NCBI RefSeq assembly: GCF_039535115.1
Contig: NZ_BAAAWO010000001.1
Location: 1,674,001-1,738,000 of the forward strand
Reading direction: 5' to 3'
DNA: 64,000 nucleotides
Origin: Paeniglutamicibacter sulfureus
GTDB taxonomy: Bacteria > Actinomycetota > Actinomycetes > Actinomycetales > Micrococcaceae
Position 1 is the first letter of the stretch, and each line of letters opens with the position of its first letter. Position numbers and translations under genes: made by a program. Under the pieces are notes generated by a model. The model saw only the letters and a list, made by a program, of their open reading frames with translations. It did no database searches and had not been told where the DNA came from. Shown in pieces: positions 1 through 9,835 of the stretch.

Positions 1-1
1 G

Positions 2-694
2 GCCGAGACAAAGGCCCGGGTCGCCGAACTGCTCGAACGCGTCGGCCTCTCCCACCGCGCCAACCACTACCCCTTCGAACTTTCCGGCGGCCAGCTCCAG
101 CGCGTGGGCATTGCCCGCGCGCTGGCCCTGCGTCCCTCTGTACTGCTCTCCGACGAGGCGACCTCGGGGCTGGACCCGGAAACCACGCGCTCGGTCGTCT
201 CGCTCCTGCGCCAGCTGCGCGACGACCTGGACCTGGCGGTCGTGTTCATCACCCATGAAATGGACACCGTGCTGCACGTGGCCGATTCCGCTGCCCGGCT
301 GGAAAACGGCCGCATCACCGAACAAGGGTCACTGGTGGACCTGCTCACCGACCACGACTCGGCCCTGGGCCGGGCGCTGCAGCCACGGCTGTCCCCCGCC
401 GATCCCGGGGCAGGTTCGCGGGCATGGCACGTGACCTACGATTCACGCACCGTCCCGGCGGATTGGTTGCAACGCGTCTCTGCCGACCTCGGCGAGCCGG
501 TGGCCTTGCTGGCCGCCACCATCCAAAGCATCGACGGGACCAGCACCGGCAACGCCACCGTGGGGCTGCGCGCCCCCGAGCCGCTGGCAGCCGCGGCGTT
601 TACCCGCCACGGCCTGCGCGCGGTTCCCCGCGAAGCCGCCGCCCCCGCGGTCCAGCCCGCACCACGAATCACGGAGGAGCTCCAATGGGCCTAG
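2..694 (+). CDS. metN: Methionine ABC importer ATPase MetN, 5'-truncated by window edge
   Basis: ATP-hydrolysing subunit of a D/L-methionine importer at the inner face of the membrane. The window opens inside the gene and 230 residues remain. The ABC signature LSGGQLQR is near residue 26, the Walker B region is LLSDEATSGLD, and the switch His lies in VVFITHEMD. The C-terminal part from about residue 135 (AWHVTYDSRTVPADWLQ onward) matches the NIL domain that senses methionine in MetN proteins and separates it from other ABC ATPases. The Walker A region lies outside the window. Its end overlaps the permease start by 10 bp, so the two are probably translationally coupled. Confidence 0.92.
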   Translation, partial: AETKARVAELLERVGLSHRANHYPFELSGGQLQRVGIARALALRPSVLLSDEATSGLDPETTRSVVSLLRQLRDDLDLAVVFITHEMDTVLHVADSAARLENGRITEQGSLVDLLTDHDSALGRALQPRLSPADPGAGSRAWHVTYDSRTVPADWLQRVSADLGEPVALLAATIQSIDGTSTGNATVGLRAPEPLAAAAFTRHGLRAVPREAAAPAVQPAPRITEELQWA

Positions 695-1404
695 GCATTC
701 CTGCCGCGGTGCAGATCCGCGCACTGTCCGACACTCCCCTGCCCGAGCTTCCGGCGCTGCTGGTGCCGGCACTCGGCGAGACCCTGGCCATGGTCGGCAT
801 CGTCATGCTCATCGTCGTCGCCCTGGGCACGCCGATCGCCGTGGCGCTGCACAACATGGCACCCGGCGGGCTCTATGAGCACCGGGGCACCTACTCGGTG
901 CTGAGCTGGATCGTGAACATCGGCAGGTCGCTGCCGTTCCTGGTGCTGATGGCCGCGATCGTCCCGTTCACCCGTTTCGTCACCGGCACCAACATCGGCA
1001 TTGCCGCCGCCGTGGTGCCCATGTCATTGGCCGGCATCCCGTTCTTCGCCAGGCTCGTGGAGAACTGTTTGCGCGACGTCCCGCGCTCTGTCACCGCCGC
1101 GGCGCGCGCCTCGGGCGGCTCGCCGCTGCAGATCATCCGCAGCGCGCAGCTGGGCGAAGCCGTTCCCGCCATCCTGGGCGGGCTGACCATCAACACCATC
1201 GCCATGATCGAATACTCGGCCATCGCCGGCACCATCGGCGCCGGCGGGATTGGCTACGTCGCGGTCACCTATGGTTACCAGCGCTTCGACCAGACCGTCA
1301 TGCTCGCCACGGTGATCCTGCTGATCGCGCTGGTCACCATCGTCCAGCTCACCGGCGACGCCCTGGTGCGGGCGACGACCCCGCACCTGCGCCGCCGGGC
1401 CTAG
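685..1404 (+). CDS. metI: Methionine ABC importer permease MetI
   Basis: Membrane permease of 239 residues, the usual size for MetI. It has about five hydrophobic spans and the binding-protein-dependent permease loop (EAVPAILGGLTINTIAMIEYSAIAGTIGAGGIGYVAV), where the EAA-type segment contacts MetN. The start at 685 has GGAGGAG just upstream, inside the end of metN, and the 10-bp overlap implies translational coupling. A longer reading frame runs back into metN but lacks family similarity there. With metN and metQ it forms a complete importer. Confidence 0.92.
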   Translation: MGLGIPAAVQIRALSDTPLPELPALLVPALGETLAMVGIVMLIVVALGTPIAVALHNMAPGGLYEHRGTYSVLSWIVNIGRSLPFLVLMAAIVPFTRFVTGTNIGIAAAVVPMSLAGIPFFARLVENCLRDVPRSVTAAARASGGSPLQIIRSAQLGEAVPAILGGLTINTIAMIEYSAIAGTIGAGGIGYVAVTYGYQRFDQTVMLATVILLIALVTIVQLTGDALVRATTPHLRRRA

Positions 1405-1491
1405 CCAATACGGCGCCCACCCACGCATTCCCCCTTTGTCTCTTCTAGCAACACTCATCCGTTCACTCCCGCGCCCGAAAGGCAGTTCCAC

Positions 1492-2406
1492 ATGACCATC
1501 ACCGACCCCAAGACCGCCACCGGGCCCGAGTCCCACGGCTTCACCATCCAAAAGAAAAAGAAGTGGCCCTGGACCCTTGGCGCCATCGCCCTCGCCGGAG
1601 CCATTGCTGCCGCAGCGATCATCAGTTCCAACGCCGGGGACAAGTCGCCGAACACCGTTGCCGGAGCCACGCTCACGGTCGTCACAGCGGAAGGCAACCA
1701 CGCCGAGCAGGCGCTGGTGAACTTCGTGGCGGAGGAAATCGCCCCCAAGTACGGCATCAAGGTGGCCTTCAAGGGATTGGCCGATTCGACCACGCTGAAC
1801 CGCGCGGTATCCACCGGCGAGGTCGCCGGAACGATTTACCAGCACAAGCTTTGGCTCTCCCAGGTGCTCGAGGCCAATCCCGACTTCAAGCTCGCAGCGG
1901 CCACGCCGGTGTTCCGCTGGGGCTTCGGGATCTGGAGCGCGAAGTACCAGTCGATCGACGAGATCCCCAACGGGGCAACCATCTCCCTGTACTCCGACCC
2001 GGCCAACGAGGCCCAAGGCCTGTGGCTGCTGGAGCGCGCAGGGCTGATCAAGCTGGCCGACGGCGTGGACAAGTGGAAGGCAACCCAGAAGGACATTGCC
2101 GAAAACCCCAAGGACCTGAAGTTCAAGTTGCTCGACTTCGCCGCACAGTCCCGCTCCCTGCCGGACCTGGATGCCGCGGTGGGCTACACCGAGTACTACG
2201 TCGCGGCCAAGGTTCCGCTGGAGCAGCAGATCTACGCCCCGGCGGCCCCCGACGAATTCGCCGGTCAACTGACCATCGGCACCGACTTCCAAGACACCGA
2301 AAACGTGAAGAACCTCGTCAAGGCGTTCCAGGATCCCGCCGTACAGGAATTCCTTCGCACCGATCCGGCCGTGAAGGACCTGCTGGTGCCCATCGCCGCC
2401 GAATAG
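1492..2406 (+). CDS. metQ: Methionine-binding protein MetQ/NlpA family, signal-anchored
   Basis: Substrate-binding component of the importer, 304 residues. The mature part (TVVTAEGNHAEQALVNFV, then GWRWGFG-like and YTEYYVAAK segments) matches the NlpA/MetQ lipoprotein family. The N-terminus is unusual: a cytoplasmic stretch of about 20 residues, a KKKK cluster, then a hydrophobic span at about 27-45. There is no cysteine anywhere in the protein, so there is no lipobox. It therefore probably stays tethered by an uncleaved N-terminal helix instead of by lipid. AAAGG precedes the ATG by about 9 bases. The gene lies 87 bp after metI and ends at a strong terminator. Confidence 0.88.
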   Translation: MTITDPKTATGPESHGFTIQKKKKWPWTLGAIALAGAIAAAAIISSNAGDKSPNTVAGATLTVVTAEGNHAEQALVNFVAEEIAPKYGIKVAFKGLADSTTLNRAVSTGEVAGTIYQHKLWLSQVLEANPDFKLAAATPVFRWGFGIWSAKYQSIDEIPNGATISLYSDPANEAQGLWLLERAGLIKLADGVDKWKATQKDIAENPKDLKFKLLDFAAQSRSLPDLDAAVGYTEYYVAAKVPLEQQIYAPAAPDEFAGQLTIGTDFQDTENVKNLVKAFQDPAVQEFLRTDPAVKDLLVPIAAE

Positions 2407-2423
2407 AACTCGCGGGAAAATGA

Positions 2424-2471
2424 GCAAACCCCCGTGGGCGCCGGATTCAACCGGTGCCCACGGGGGTTTGC
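2424..2471. terminator. Intrinsic terminator after metNIQ
   Basis: A 16-bp stem (GCAAACCCCCGTGGGC pairing with GCCCACGGGGGTTTGC) encloses a loop that has its own short CCGG...CCGG pairing. It lies between metQ and the convergent DoxX gene and could serve both strands. Confidence 0.85.
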
Positions 2472-2490
2472 TTCGTTGGTGCCCTGGAGA

Positions 2491-2919
2491 CTAGGCGGCG
2501 ATGCGGCCCGGGATGAAGCGGTCCACGGAGATGCGTCCGGCGCCCAGCAGTGCGATGGCTGCGGCACCTGCGGCCAGTGCCAACACCAGCTCGTAGCCAC
2601 CGGCTTCAACGAAGACGCCGGCCGAGATGTGCACCAGGAAGATTGCCCCGAGCATGTTCGCGGTCAGCAGGACGGCGAAGATACGGGTGAGTACACCGAG
2701 GATCAAGGCGATGCCGCCAACGATTTCCAGCGTTGCCACCACGGGGGCCACCAGCCCGGCCGCGGGAATGCCCATCTGGCCAAATGCCGCGGTGGTGCCA
2801 TCGAGTGTGAACTGGAAGTACTTCTGCCAGCCGTGGGCGGCGAAGAGGAAGCCGATGACGACGCGCAGGATGGTCTGTGCGGCGGTTGCCAAGGCGGGGT
2901 TCTTAATTGCGCTGTCCAT
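2491..2919 (-). CDS. DoxX family membrane protein
   Basis: Integral membrane protein of 142 residues with four hydrophobic spans. The pattern LRVVIGFLFAAHGWQKYF near the N-terminus, ATLEIVGGIALILGVLTR in the middle and GGYELVLALAAGAAAIALLGAGRISVDR at the end is that of the DoxX family, linked in some bacteria to redox homeostasis or thiosulfate/quinone chemistry; the substrate here is unknown. The start at 2919 was chosen because AAAGGA lies 7 bases upstream; the frame extends 24 residues further but that part is not DoxX-like. It is monocistronic between two terminator-flanked units. Confidence 0.85.
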   Translation of the reverse strand: MDSAIKNPALATAAQTILRVVIGFLFAAHGWQKYFQFTLDGTTAAFGQMGIPAAGLVAPVVATLEIVGGIALILGVLTRIFAVLLTANMLGAIFLVHISAGVFVEAGGYELVLALAAGAAAIALLGAGRISVDRFIPGRIAA

Positions 2920-3175
2920 GAAAAATCCTTTGGTCGTTTCGTCACGATGTCCCATCCGCTGGGGGGCTGGGGTCGTGGCGGGCCGGTTCATCCGTTCCGC
3001 AAGTTCCCCTTAACCATGACACAACATTAGTTGAATCTTCAAGCGATGTGAGCTATGCCTCGCGTCACAGAAGGAAAAACCCCCATCTTCCCGGTGCTGG
3101 ACATCCCCCGGGAAACCCCAGTATCGCGGCCCAAACCAGCGGCCATTGAGGATTCTCGCAGGTTGGCTTGAGACG

Positions 3176-3961
3176 ATGGCCAGCATGGTTTCCCGCTCCA
3201 CGCTTCTTCGTTTCATTGCCGTCCCTACACTCGCCGTCCCCCTGGCAGGCTGCGGCGTTCCGCTGAGCACGCACTGGCAGGGGTACCCGGCGAACTCAAA
3301 GGCGGAGTCCCAGGACGCGCCAAGCGCCACGGCTGAACCCACGGGCCCCGACTGCGCCAAGGTCAAGTGCGTGGCGCTGACCTTTGACGACGGGCCCGGA
3401 CCCCACACCGAGGCGCTGCTCGACATCCTCGATGAGCACAACGCCAAGGCGACGTTCTTCCTCATCGGCAAGGACGTCGCAAAGCATCCGGAAATCGTGC
3501 GTGACGAATTGGCCAGGGGGCATGAAATCGGAAACCACACATGGTCCCACCAAGACCTCGCGAAAATCTCCCCGGCCGCCGCCCAACGCGAATTGCAAGA
3601 GGGCCGCGAGGCCATTGAGAAGGCCACCGGAGCCGCCCCGACGGTGATGCGTCCCCCCTACGGCACGATCACGGAGAGCCTGAAAAAGGCGCAGACCGTA
3701 CCCGTGGCCCTGTGGAGCGACGACACCCTGGACTGGAAGACGCGTGACGCCAAAAAAACCATCAAGGCGGCCCAAAGCGTCAAGCCCGGATCCATCGTCC
3801 TGATGCACGACATCCACAAATCCACCATCGATGCCATGCCGAAGATCCTTGAGGACCTCGATTCCCAGGGCTACCATTTCGTCACCGTCAGTGATCTTGT
3901 CGGCAAGCCCAATCCGGGGGTCGGATACAAGACCGGCCAGCAACCGCCGACGAAGGATTGA
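3176..3961 (+). CDS. Polysaccharide deacetylase (NodB homology) lipoprotein
   Basis: Predicted carbohydrate esterase family 4 enzyme that removes N-acetyl groups from peptidoglycan or another surface glycan. A signal peptide ends in the lipobox LAGC (Cys about residue 26). All five NodB motifs are visible: TFDDGPGPHT, HEIGNHTWSH, RPPYG, DDTLDW and IVLMHDIH. The metal-binding Asp-His-His set and the catalytic Asp are therefore present. Length is 261 residues from the chosen ATG. TTG at 3146 and ATG at 3185 are alternatives, and none has a clear ribosome binding site. Confidence 0.88.
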   Translation: MASMVSRSTLLRFIAVPTLAVPLAGCGVPLSTHWQGYPANSKAESQDAPSATAEPTGPDCAKVKCVALTFDDGPGPHTEALLDILDEHNAKATFFLIGKDVAKHPEIVRDELARGHEIGNHTWSHQDLAKISPAAAQRELQEGREAIEKATGAAPTVMRPPYGTITESLKKAQTVPVALWSDDTLDWKTRDAKKTIKAAQSVKPGSIVLMHDIHKSTIDAMPKILEDLDSQGYHFVTVSDLVGKPNPGVGYKTGQQPPTKD

Positions 3962-3988
3962 CCCCTCCGGCCAACCGCGGTGAAAACA

Positions 3989-4049
3989 CGAAAGCCCGCC
4001 TTGCCTCGCTGGACCCCGAAACGGGGACCGCAGGCAGCGCGGGCTTTCG
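3989..4049. terminator. Bidirectional terminator between convergent genes
   Basis: An outer stem CGAAAGCCCGC / GCGGGCTTTCG encloses a second stem around GGACCCCG-AAA-CGGGGACC. It separates the deacetylase from the convergent ABC importer operon. Confidence 0.8.
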
Positions 4050-4074
4050 CTGTAGTCAGGGAAACTTCCCCCCC

Positions 4075-4833
4075 TTAGAGGACCTTCGAGAGGAACTCCT
4101 TGGTGCGGTCCTGCTGCGGGTTGCCAAAGAGCTCGGCTGGCGGCCCCGACTCGCAGACGACGCCGGCGTCCATGAAGATCACCCGATCCCCGATTTCCTT
4201 GGCGAAGCCCATTTCGTGGGTCACCAGGACCATGGTCATGCCCTCCTTGGCCAGGTCGCGGATGACCTGCAGCACCTCGCCGACCATCTCCGGGTCCAGG
4301 GCGCTGGTTGCCTCGTCGAAGAGCATGATGCCGGGGTTCATGGCCAGCGCACGGGCAATGGCCACGCGCTGCTTCTGGCCGCCGGAGAGGGACGCCGGAC
4401 GGGCGTCGGCCTTTTCCCGCAAGCCCACGCGGTCAAGCAACTTCAGTGCCTGCTCGCGGGCCTCGGCCTTGGTCGCCTTCTTCAGTTCCACCGGCGCCAG
4501 CATGATGTTCTCGGCCACCGTCATGTGCGGGAAGAGGTTGAAGTGCTGGAAGACCATGCCCACATGGCGGCGCACCTCGTTGATGTCGACCTTCGGGTCG
4601 GTAACATCGAAGCCGTCCACGATGACATGGCCGCCCGAGATTTCCTCGAGCTTGTTCAGGCAGCGCAACAGCGTTGACTTGCCCGAGCCCGAGGGCCCGA
4701 TCACGCACACGACCTCGCCCTCGGCGATGTCCACGTCGATGCCCTTGAGCACCTCGTTGTGGCCGAAGGACTTGCGCAGCCCCTTGACCGCGATCTTCGC
4801 CTCGCGCGGCGAGGCGACGGTTGCTTCACTCAT
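4075..4833 (-). CDS. Polar amino-acid ABC importer ATPase (GlnQ-type)
   Basis: Cytoplasmic ATPase of 252 residues, typical of the GlnQ/HisP family. Visible motifs are Walker [10 protein letters not shown], signature LSGGQKQR, Walker [15 protein letters not shown] and switch His in LVTHEMGFA. It powers the fused binding-protein/permease encoded just upstream: its ATG overlaps that gene's stop by 4 bp (ATGA), so they are translationally coupled. The amino acid carried cannot be read from the sequence; glutamine or another polar amino acid is likely. Confidence 0.92.
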   Translation of the reverse strand: MSEATVASPREAKIAVKGLRKSFGHNEVLKGIDVDIAEGEVVCVIGPSGSGKSTLLRCLNKLEEISGGHVIVDGFDVTDPKVDINEVRRHVGMVFQHFNLFPHMTVAENIMLAPVELKKATKAEAREQALKLLDRVGLREKADARPASLSGGQKQRVAIARALAMNPGIMLFDEATSALDPEMVGEVLQVIRDLAKEGMTMVLVTHEMGFAKEIGDRVIFMDAGVVCESGPPAELFGNPQQDRTKEFLSKVL

Positions 4834-6299
4834 TTGTTGAACTTCCTATCCGCGAAGTTGGCCAGTTTGGTCAGCGCCATGATGGCGACGAAGTAGATGA
4901 CGCCCACGATCAGCAGCGTCTCGGTGACCCGGAAGTTGGACGCGTAGATCTGCTGGCCCTGGTAGAGCAGCTCGGTGAAGCCGATGGCCAGCAACAGGGA
5001 GGAGTCCTTGAGCATGATGATCAACTGGTTGATCAATGAGGGGGTCATCATCTTGAAGGCCTGCGGGACCACGACCTTCTGCATGGACTTGCCGTAGCCC
5101 AAGCCCAGCGAACGGGAGGCCTCCAGCTGTCCGGGATCCACCGACTGGATGCCGCCGCGCACGATCTCCGCCACGTAGGCGCCGGAGTTCAGCGACAGGG
5201 TCAGCACGCCGGCAACCCAGATGCTCATCGGCTGACCGGTCAACTGAGGTACGCCGAAGTAGAACATGAAGGCCCAGAGCAGCAGCGGGGTGCCGCGGAA
5301 GACGTTCACGAACGTGGTGGCGATGCCGCGCAGCACGATGTTGTGGGAGATCTTCATGAATCCGGCCACCAGGCCCAGCACCATGGCGACGGCGAAGGAA
5401 ATGGCAGTCACCAGAATGGTGTTGCCAAGGCCCTGCATCAACGCGGGGAACGACTCCGTGAGCAGCTCCCAGAAGGTGGTGGGAACCGCTGCGGTGGGAT
5501 CGGCGAGGTACTTGTCCAGGATCTGGTCGTACTCGCCGCTGGCCTGCAGTTCGGCCAGGCCGTCGTTGAAGGCGGCCAGCAGGGCGGCGTTCTTGCCCTT
5601 GTCCACCGCGAAGCCGTAGGAGCCGCCGGGAACCTTGTCGGTCACCGTGGTCAGCCCGTTGTTCTGCGCCACGCCGTAAGCGAGCACCGGGTAGTCGTCG
5701 AAGACGGCCACGGCGGAACCCGACTTCACCGATTCGTACATGGTGGCCGACTGGTCCAACGACTTGACGGTGAAGCCGTACTGGTCCGCAATCGACTTGG
5801 CGTAGGTTTCGCCCTCGGACCCGGTCTTGGCGACCACGGTCTTGCCCTCAAGATCCTCGTAGCCCTTGATGGATTCATCGTTCTTGGCGATCGCCATCTG
5901 GATGCCCGACTCGAAGTACGGTTCGGAGAAGTCGTAGATGTTCTTGCGTTCATCGGTGATCGACATGCCGGCAATGACGCCGTCGACCTGGTCCGAGGAC
6001 AGTGCCTGCAAGGCGGCATTGAACCCGAGGGAACGGATTTCGACCTCGAAGCCCTCCTTTTCGGCAATGGCGCGGATCAGGTCCATGTCGATGCCGGTCA
6101 GTTCGCCGTCTGCCCGGAACTCGAACGGGGCGAAGGTGGTGTCGGTGCCGATGACGAAGGTCTTGCCTTCGACTCCGGAGTCGGCGGGCGTTGCCAGGGC
6201 GGCACCGGCGCCCCCCAGCAGCAGGAACATGCCCACGAGCCCGGCAATCACCGCCCTGAACCAGGTCCGTGGACCTCGAGTCTTACTGGACGTCTTCAA
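4830..6299 (-). CDS. Fused amino-acid-binding protein and ABC permease
   Basis: One chain of 489 residues joins a periplasmic-type binding domain (about residues 40-265) to a GlnP/HisM-type permease domain (about 280-485). A signal-like helix ([23 protein letters not shown]) precedes the binding domain, which shows the family pattern [14 protein letters not shown] and [17 protein letters not shown]. The permease has the EAA loop [23 protein letters not shown]. Such fusions are known in other Gram-positives and tether the receptor to the channel. Start: TTG at 6299, with AAGGAG about 12 bases upstream; no in-frame ATG is better placed. It heads a two-gene operon with the ATPase. Confidence 0.88.
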   Translation of the reverse strand: MKTSSKTRGPRTWFRAVIAGLVGMFLLLGGAGAALATPADSGVEGKTFVIGTDTTFAPFEFRADGELTGIDMDLIRAIAEKEGFEVEIRSLGFNAALQALSSDQVDGVIAGMSITDERKNIYDFSEPYFESGIQMAIAKNDESIKGYEDLEGKTVVAKTGSEGETYAKSIADQYGFTVKSLDQSATMYESVKSGSAVAVFDDYPVLAYGVAQNNGLTTVTDKVPGGSYGFAVDKGKNAALLAAFNDGLAELQASGEYDQILDKYLADPTAAVPTTFWELLTESFPALMQGLGNTILVTAISFAVAMVLGLVAGFMKISHNIVLRGIATTFVNVFRGTPLLLWAFMFYFGVPQLTGQPMSIWVAGVLTLSLNSGAYVAEIVRGGIQSVDPGQLEASRSLGLGYGKSMQKVVVPQAFKMMTPSLINQLIIMLKDSSLLLAIGFTELLYQGQQIYASNFRVTETLLIVGVIYFVAIMALTKLANFADRKFNK

Positions 6300-6475
6300 G
6301 GGTCGTTCACTCTCCTTATGTTTGCAGTCTCCGCCCTCGGTGTATGAGGGCGCTAACACGGGTCATAGCCTAGGTGCTGGTGACCACCGGCGATACCACC
6401 CACGCGGCGCGGTGGCCACGTGGGTCGGGCATCGCGCGATGTGGGTTACATCGCGGCAATGCACAAAACCACACA

Positions 6476-7906
6476 TCATATCGCTGCCCGCAGCACTCGC
6501 GGAATCCGGAAGTCCTCCCACCGCGTGAAGAGCATGCCTCCGGGCCCGCGCACGGACGCCGCCCCGCGCTCATCGATTTCGAAGGACATCTTTTCGCCGT
6601 ACCCGGCGAAGCCGTTGGTGTCGGCGGACTTCAGGGTGTTCGAGTCCACGTATTCCAGCGGCCGTGCCGTCGCCGTCTTGGGTGTCTGACCGGGGGTGAG
6701 CCAATAGAGCTTGCCGCCAAGTTCGGCGATGTCGATAACGTCCCAGAGCGAAGCGAACCGTCCGGTAAAGCGCCGAAGCTCCGCAGTTTCGACCCCCGCC
6801 CAGGAAACCGGCACCGGAGCCTCTGCGAGCGCCGCGAGGGCAAAGAGCGCTTCGCCCCAGGCAGCGGCCGGACCGTCGACGGCGTTGGTGAGCATGCTGA
6901 GCACCACCCCGGTCTTGGGCACCGCCCAGGAACGGGTGATGTGCCCCGGGTAACCGCCGCTGTGGCCGAAGGACTGCCGTTCTGCGACCTGCTGCACGAT
7001 GAAGCCCAGCCCGTAGCCGCGCCCCGGCGCCCCGGTGTCTTCGGCCTTGCGCTGCATGCGGCGCTTGGAGTCGTTGTCCAGCACGCTCGGGCTGGCATCC
7101 AGGAGATGGGAGCCGAGGTAGGCGGCCAGGTCCCTGGCCGTGGAATAGAAGCCGGTGGCCGGCGCAAGTGCATCGGTGGCGATGTGCTCGATTTCGGTTC
7201 GGTCCGCCAGCTCGTGGCTGCTTCCGGCGAGCGCCAGCGGCCCGTAGCCCGCGGCGAGCCCGGGTTCCCGTGCGTCGAGGTCGACGCCGGTGTCCAAAAG
7301 CCCCAGGGGTGCAAGGATGCGCTCGCCCACGACATCGGCGTAGCACTGTCCCGTTGCCGCCTCGATGACCAGTCCCAGCAACCCGTAGCCGATGTTGCTG
7401 TACTTGAAGTGTTCGTTGCGTTCGAGCACCTTGCCCCGCCGGGCGATCTCCAGCACCTCCGATGTGCCGGGAAAGGGGCGGTCGAGGGTCCAGAAGTCTG
7501 CATTGTCCCCGTCGCGGACGATGCCGGCGGAGTGGGACAGCAATTCACCCACCGTCACCTCTGCCACTTCGCTCCCGGCCAGGTCGGCGACCCACGTTCC
7601 CAGCCGGTCTTCCAGCGAGAGCTTCCCGTCCTGCTGCAGGATCATCACCGCGGTGGCGGTGAAGGTCTTGGAATGGGAGGCGACCCTGAACAGGTGCCCG
7701 TCGGTCATGGGTTCCGGCGGAGAAAGCCGTGCGTAGCCGCCGCTGAAGGAACCCACCAGTTCCCCGTGGACGGCCACTGCACCCTGGTACCCGGGCTGCC
7801 GGGACAGCGCGCGGTCGAACTCCAGGAAGTCCGGTGCGTATTCCAGCACGGATTCCCAGGTCTCCCTGGTCGATGGTGTCTCCCGCGCCGCATGCCCTGT
7901 GCCCAT
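6476..7906 (-). CDS. Serine beta-lactamase/class C-like hydrolase
   Basis: Protein of 476 residues in the penicillin-binding-protein/beta-lactamase-like superfamily. The SxxK nucleophile motif is SHSK (Ser77-Lys80), followed by YSN and by a late HSGG triad motif. There is no signal peptide, and a C-terminal extension of about 100 residues (from about 385) follows the catalytic domain. This fits a cytoplasmic esterase or peptidase such as a D-aminopeptidase relative better than a secreted antibiotic-resistance enzyme. Start at 7906 has AGGATGG upstream; the frame stays open far upstream opposite phoD, but that part is only a shadow. It is divergent from the PhoD-type gene. Confidence 0.8.
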   Translation of the reverse strand: MGTGHAARETPSTRETWESVLEYAPDFLEFDRALSRQPGYQGAVAVHGELVGSFSGGYARLSPPEPMTDGHLFRVASHSKTFTATAVMILQQDGKLSLEDRLGTWVADLAGSEVAEVTVGELLSHSAGIVRDGDNADFWTLDRPFPGTSEVLEIARRGKVLERNEHFKYSNIGYGLLGLVIEAATGQCYADVVGERILAPLGLLDTGVDLDAREPGLAAGYGPLALAGSSHELADRTEIEHIATDALAPATGFYSTARDLAAYLGSHLLDASPSVLDNDSKRRMQRKAEDTGAPGRGYGLGFIVQQVAERQSFGHSGGYPGHITRSWAVPKTGVVLSMLTNAVDGPAAAWGEALFALAALAEAPVPVSWAGVETAELRRFTGRFASLWDVIDIAELGGKLYWLTPGQTPKTATARPLEYVDSNTLKSADTNGFAGYGEKMSFEIDERGAASVRGPGGMLFTRWEDFRIPRVLRAAI

Positions 7907-8056
7907 GAAGCCATCCTGCCACCCCATGCCAAGTGGCCGGTGTATTGACTCCCCCTGCCATGGCGCAGCCGCCGCCCGCCGCCCGCGGCCAACGGTTGGG
8001 CAGCCGTTAACCGCGGCGCAATGTTCCCGTTCCCGGGGTGGGCTTGGCTGGGTCCC

Positions 8057-9688
8057 ATGGATATCTCCCCGCCCCGTCCCGATCGCCGCTCGCTGCTGAA
8101 GGGCGCAGCCGCGCTCTCCGCCCTCGCGGCGACAACCCTGGCCGCCCCTTCCGCCCTGGCCGCTCCGCGGCCCTCGGCCGTGCCCCTGGCAACCCGCCGG
8201 CTGGTGCTGCCCTCGGGCATCTCCACCGGGGACGTCTCCACCAACTCCGCCGTCCTGTGGTCCCGGGCCTCCGGGCCGGGGCGCCTGCACGCCGTCCTGC
8301 GAGCCGCGGACGAGCAGGGCAATCCGTTGAAGGGGCGCTTCGCCCGGAAGGTGGAGTTCATTGGTTCGCAGGCGCATGCGGGCACCGATTTCACGGCCAA
8401 GATCCATGCCCGGGGTCTGCCCGCGGGCACACGCTTTGACCTGGAGCTGTACTTTGAGGACGAAGCGGGCCGCCGCAGTGAACGCGGCAACGGTTCCTTC
8501 ACCACCGCCCCGGCCCCCGGCAGGGGCAGGAACCGCGAAAGCGCGGCGCAGAGCTTCGTGTGGACAGCCGACACCGCGGGCCAGGGCTACGGCATCAACG
8601 AGGAGATCGGCGGGATGCGCGGCTATGCCGCCATGGCCGCGACGAAGCCCGACTTCTTCCTGCACTCGGGCGACACCATCTACGCCGACGGGCCCATGTC
8701 CGCCGAGATGACGGAGCCGGACGGGAACATCTGGCGCAACGTCATGACGGAGGAGGTCTCCAAGGTCGCCGAGACCCTGAACGAATACCGCGGCCGCCAC
8801 CGCTACAACATGATGGACGCCAACCTGCGCACCATGTACGCGCACGTGCCGGTGATCGCCCAATGGGACGACCACGAGACCGTGAACAACTGGTACCCGG
8901 GCGAGAGGATCGACGATCCGCGCTACACGGTGCGCGACGTCGACACCCTGGCGGCGCGCGGCCGCCAGGCGTGGCAGGAGTACATGCCGATCGCCGATGC
9001 GCGCGCAATGCGCCCGGGTACCGGGTTCGAACCGGCGCGCATCTACCGCCACGTCCCGCGCGGCCCGCACCTGGATGTGTTCGCCCTGGACATGCGCTCG
9101 CACAAGGGAACGAACACCGCCGGCCTGGAAACCGAACCGACGTCGCTGCTGGGCGAGGAACAGCTGGCCTGGCTCATCCGTTCGCTGCGTGCCTCCGAGG
9201 CGACGTGGAAGGTCATCGGCAACGACCTGCCGCTGGGGCTCATCGTGCCCGACGGCAAGGCCCAGGAGTCGATCTCCAACGCCGAGCACGGCGCGCCGCT
9301 GGGCCGCGAGCTTGAACTGGCCCGCCTGCTCTCGGCGATCAAGGAACACGACATCAAGAACGTGGTGTTCCTGACCGGGGACGTGCACTATTGCGCGGCG
9401 CACCACTATTCCCCCGAACGCGCCGCATTCTCCGACTTCAACGAGTTCTGGGAATTCGTGGCCGGTCCCATCAACGCCGGCTCCTTTGGCCCCAATGCGC
9501 TGGATGGGACCTTCGGCCCGCGGGTCGACTTCCAGCAGGCAGGCACGACCATGGCTTCCCCGCGCTCGGGCGAGCACCAGTACTTCGGCCACGTGGACGT
9601 TGCCGGCGACGGCTCGGCCTTCACGGTCAAGCTAATCAACGCCAACGGCGAGGTGCAGTACACCAGGACCCTGAAGCCGCGGCGCTGA
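8057..9688 (+). CDS. phoD: PhoD-like alkaline phosphatase/phosphodiesterase, Tat-exported
   Basis: Secreted metallophosphoesterase of 543 residues. The N-terminus carries a twin-arginine signal (RRSLLKG followed by an Ala-rich h-region ending near SALAAP), so it is exported folded. Then comes the PhoD N-terminal domain (STGDVSTNSAVLWSRA) and the catalytic domain with HSGDTIYADG, IAQWDDHE and LTGDVHYCAAHHY, which hold the metal-binding Asp and His residues of this family. It probably scavenges phosphate from diesters such as teichoic acids or lipids. Start 8057 fits the signal peptide; an upstream in-frame start at 8021 would spoil it. Confidence 0.88.
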   Translation: MDISPPRPDRRSLLKGAAALSALAATTLAAPSALAAPRPSAVPLATRRLVLPSGISTGDVSTNSAVLWSRASGPGRLHAVLRAADEQGNPLKGRFARKVEFIGSQAHAGTDFTAKIHARGLPAGTRFDLELYFEDEAGRRSERGNGSFTTAPAPGRGRNRESAAQSFVWTADTAGQGYGINEEIGGMRGYAAMAATKPDFFLHSGDTIYADGPMSAEMTEPDGNIWRNVMTEEVSKVAETLNEYRGRHRYNMMDANLRTMYAHVPVIAQWDDHETVNNWYPGERIDDPRYTVRDVDTLAARGRQAWQEYMPIADARAMRPGTGFEPARIYRHVPRGPHLDVFALDMRSHKGTNTAGLETEPTSLLGEEQLAWLIRSLRASEATWKVIGNDLPLGLIVPDGKAQESISNAEHGAPLGRELELARLLSAIKEHDIKNVVFLTGDVHYCAAHHYSPERAAFSDFNEFWEFVAGPINAGSFGPNALDGTFGPRVDFQQAGTTMASPRSGEHQYFGHVDVAGDGSAFTVKLINANGEVQYTRTLKPRR

Positions 9689-9705
9689 TCCGTCGCCCTA
9701 CCCAC

Positions 9706-9754
9706 CCAGGGGGGATCGGACCGGGGCCATCCAGCCCCGGCCCGATCCCCCTGG
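9706..9754. terminator. Terminator-like hairpin after phoD
   Basis: A long GC-rich hairpin, with CCAGGGGGGATCGG on the left and CCGATCCCCCTGG on the right plus an inner CCGGGGC/GCCCCGG pairing, follows the phoD stop by about 20 bp. There is no U-tract. Confidence 0.7.
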
Positions 9755-9835
9755 CATTGGCGGCGGCGGGGTGGTTTTGTCCGCGTTGGGCGAAGCCGGA
9801 CGGCGGTTCGGGGCTTGTTCGGATTGAATGGAGGC

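Noticed and set aside
7907..9592. Long open frame on the minus strand opposite phoD, continuous with the beta-lactamase-like gene
   Set aside because: Composition is the mirror of phoD codons, has no domain pattern, and the beta-lactamase-like protein starts well at 7906.
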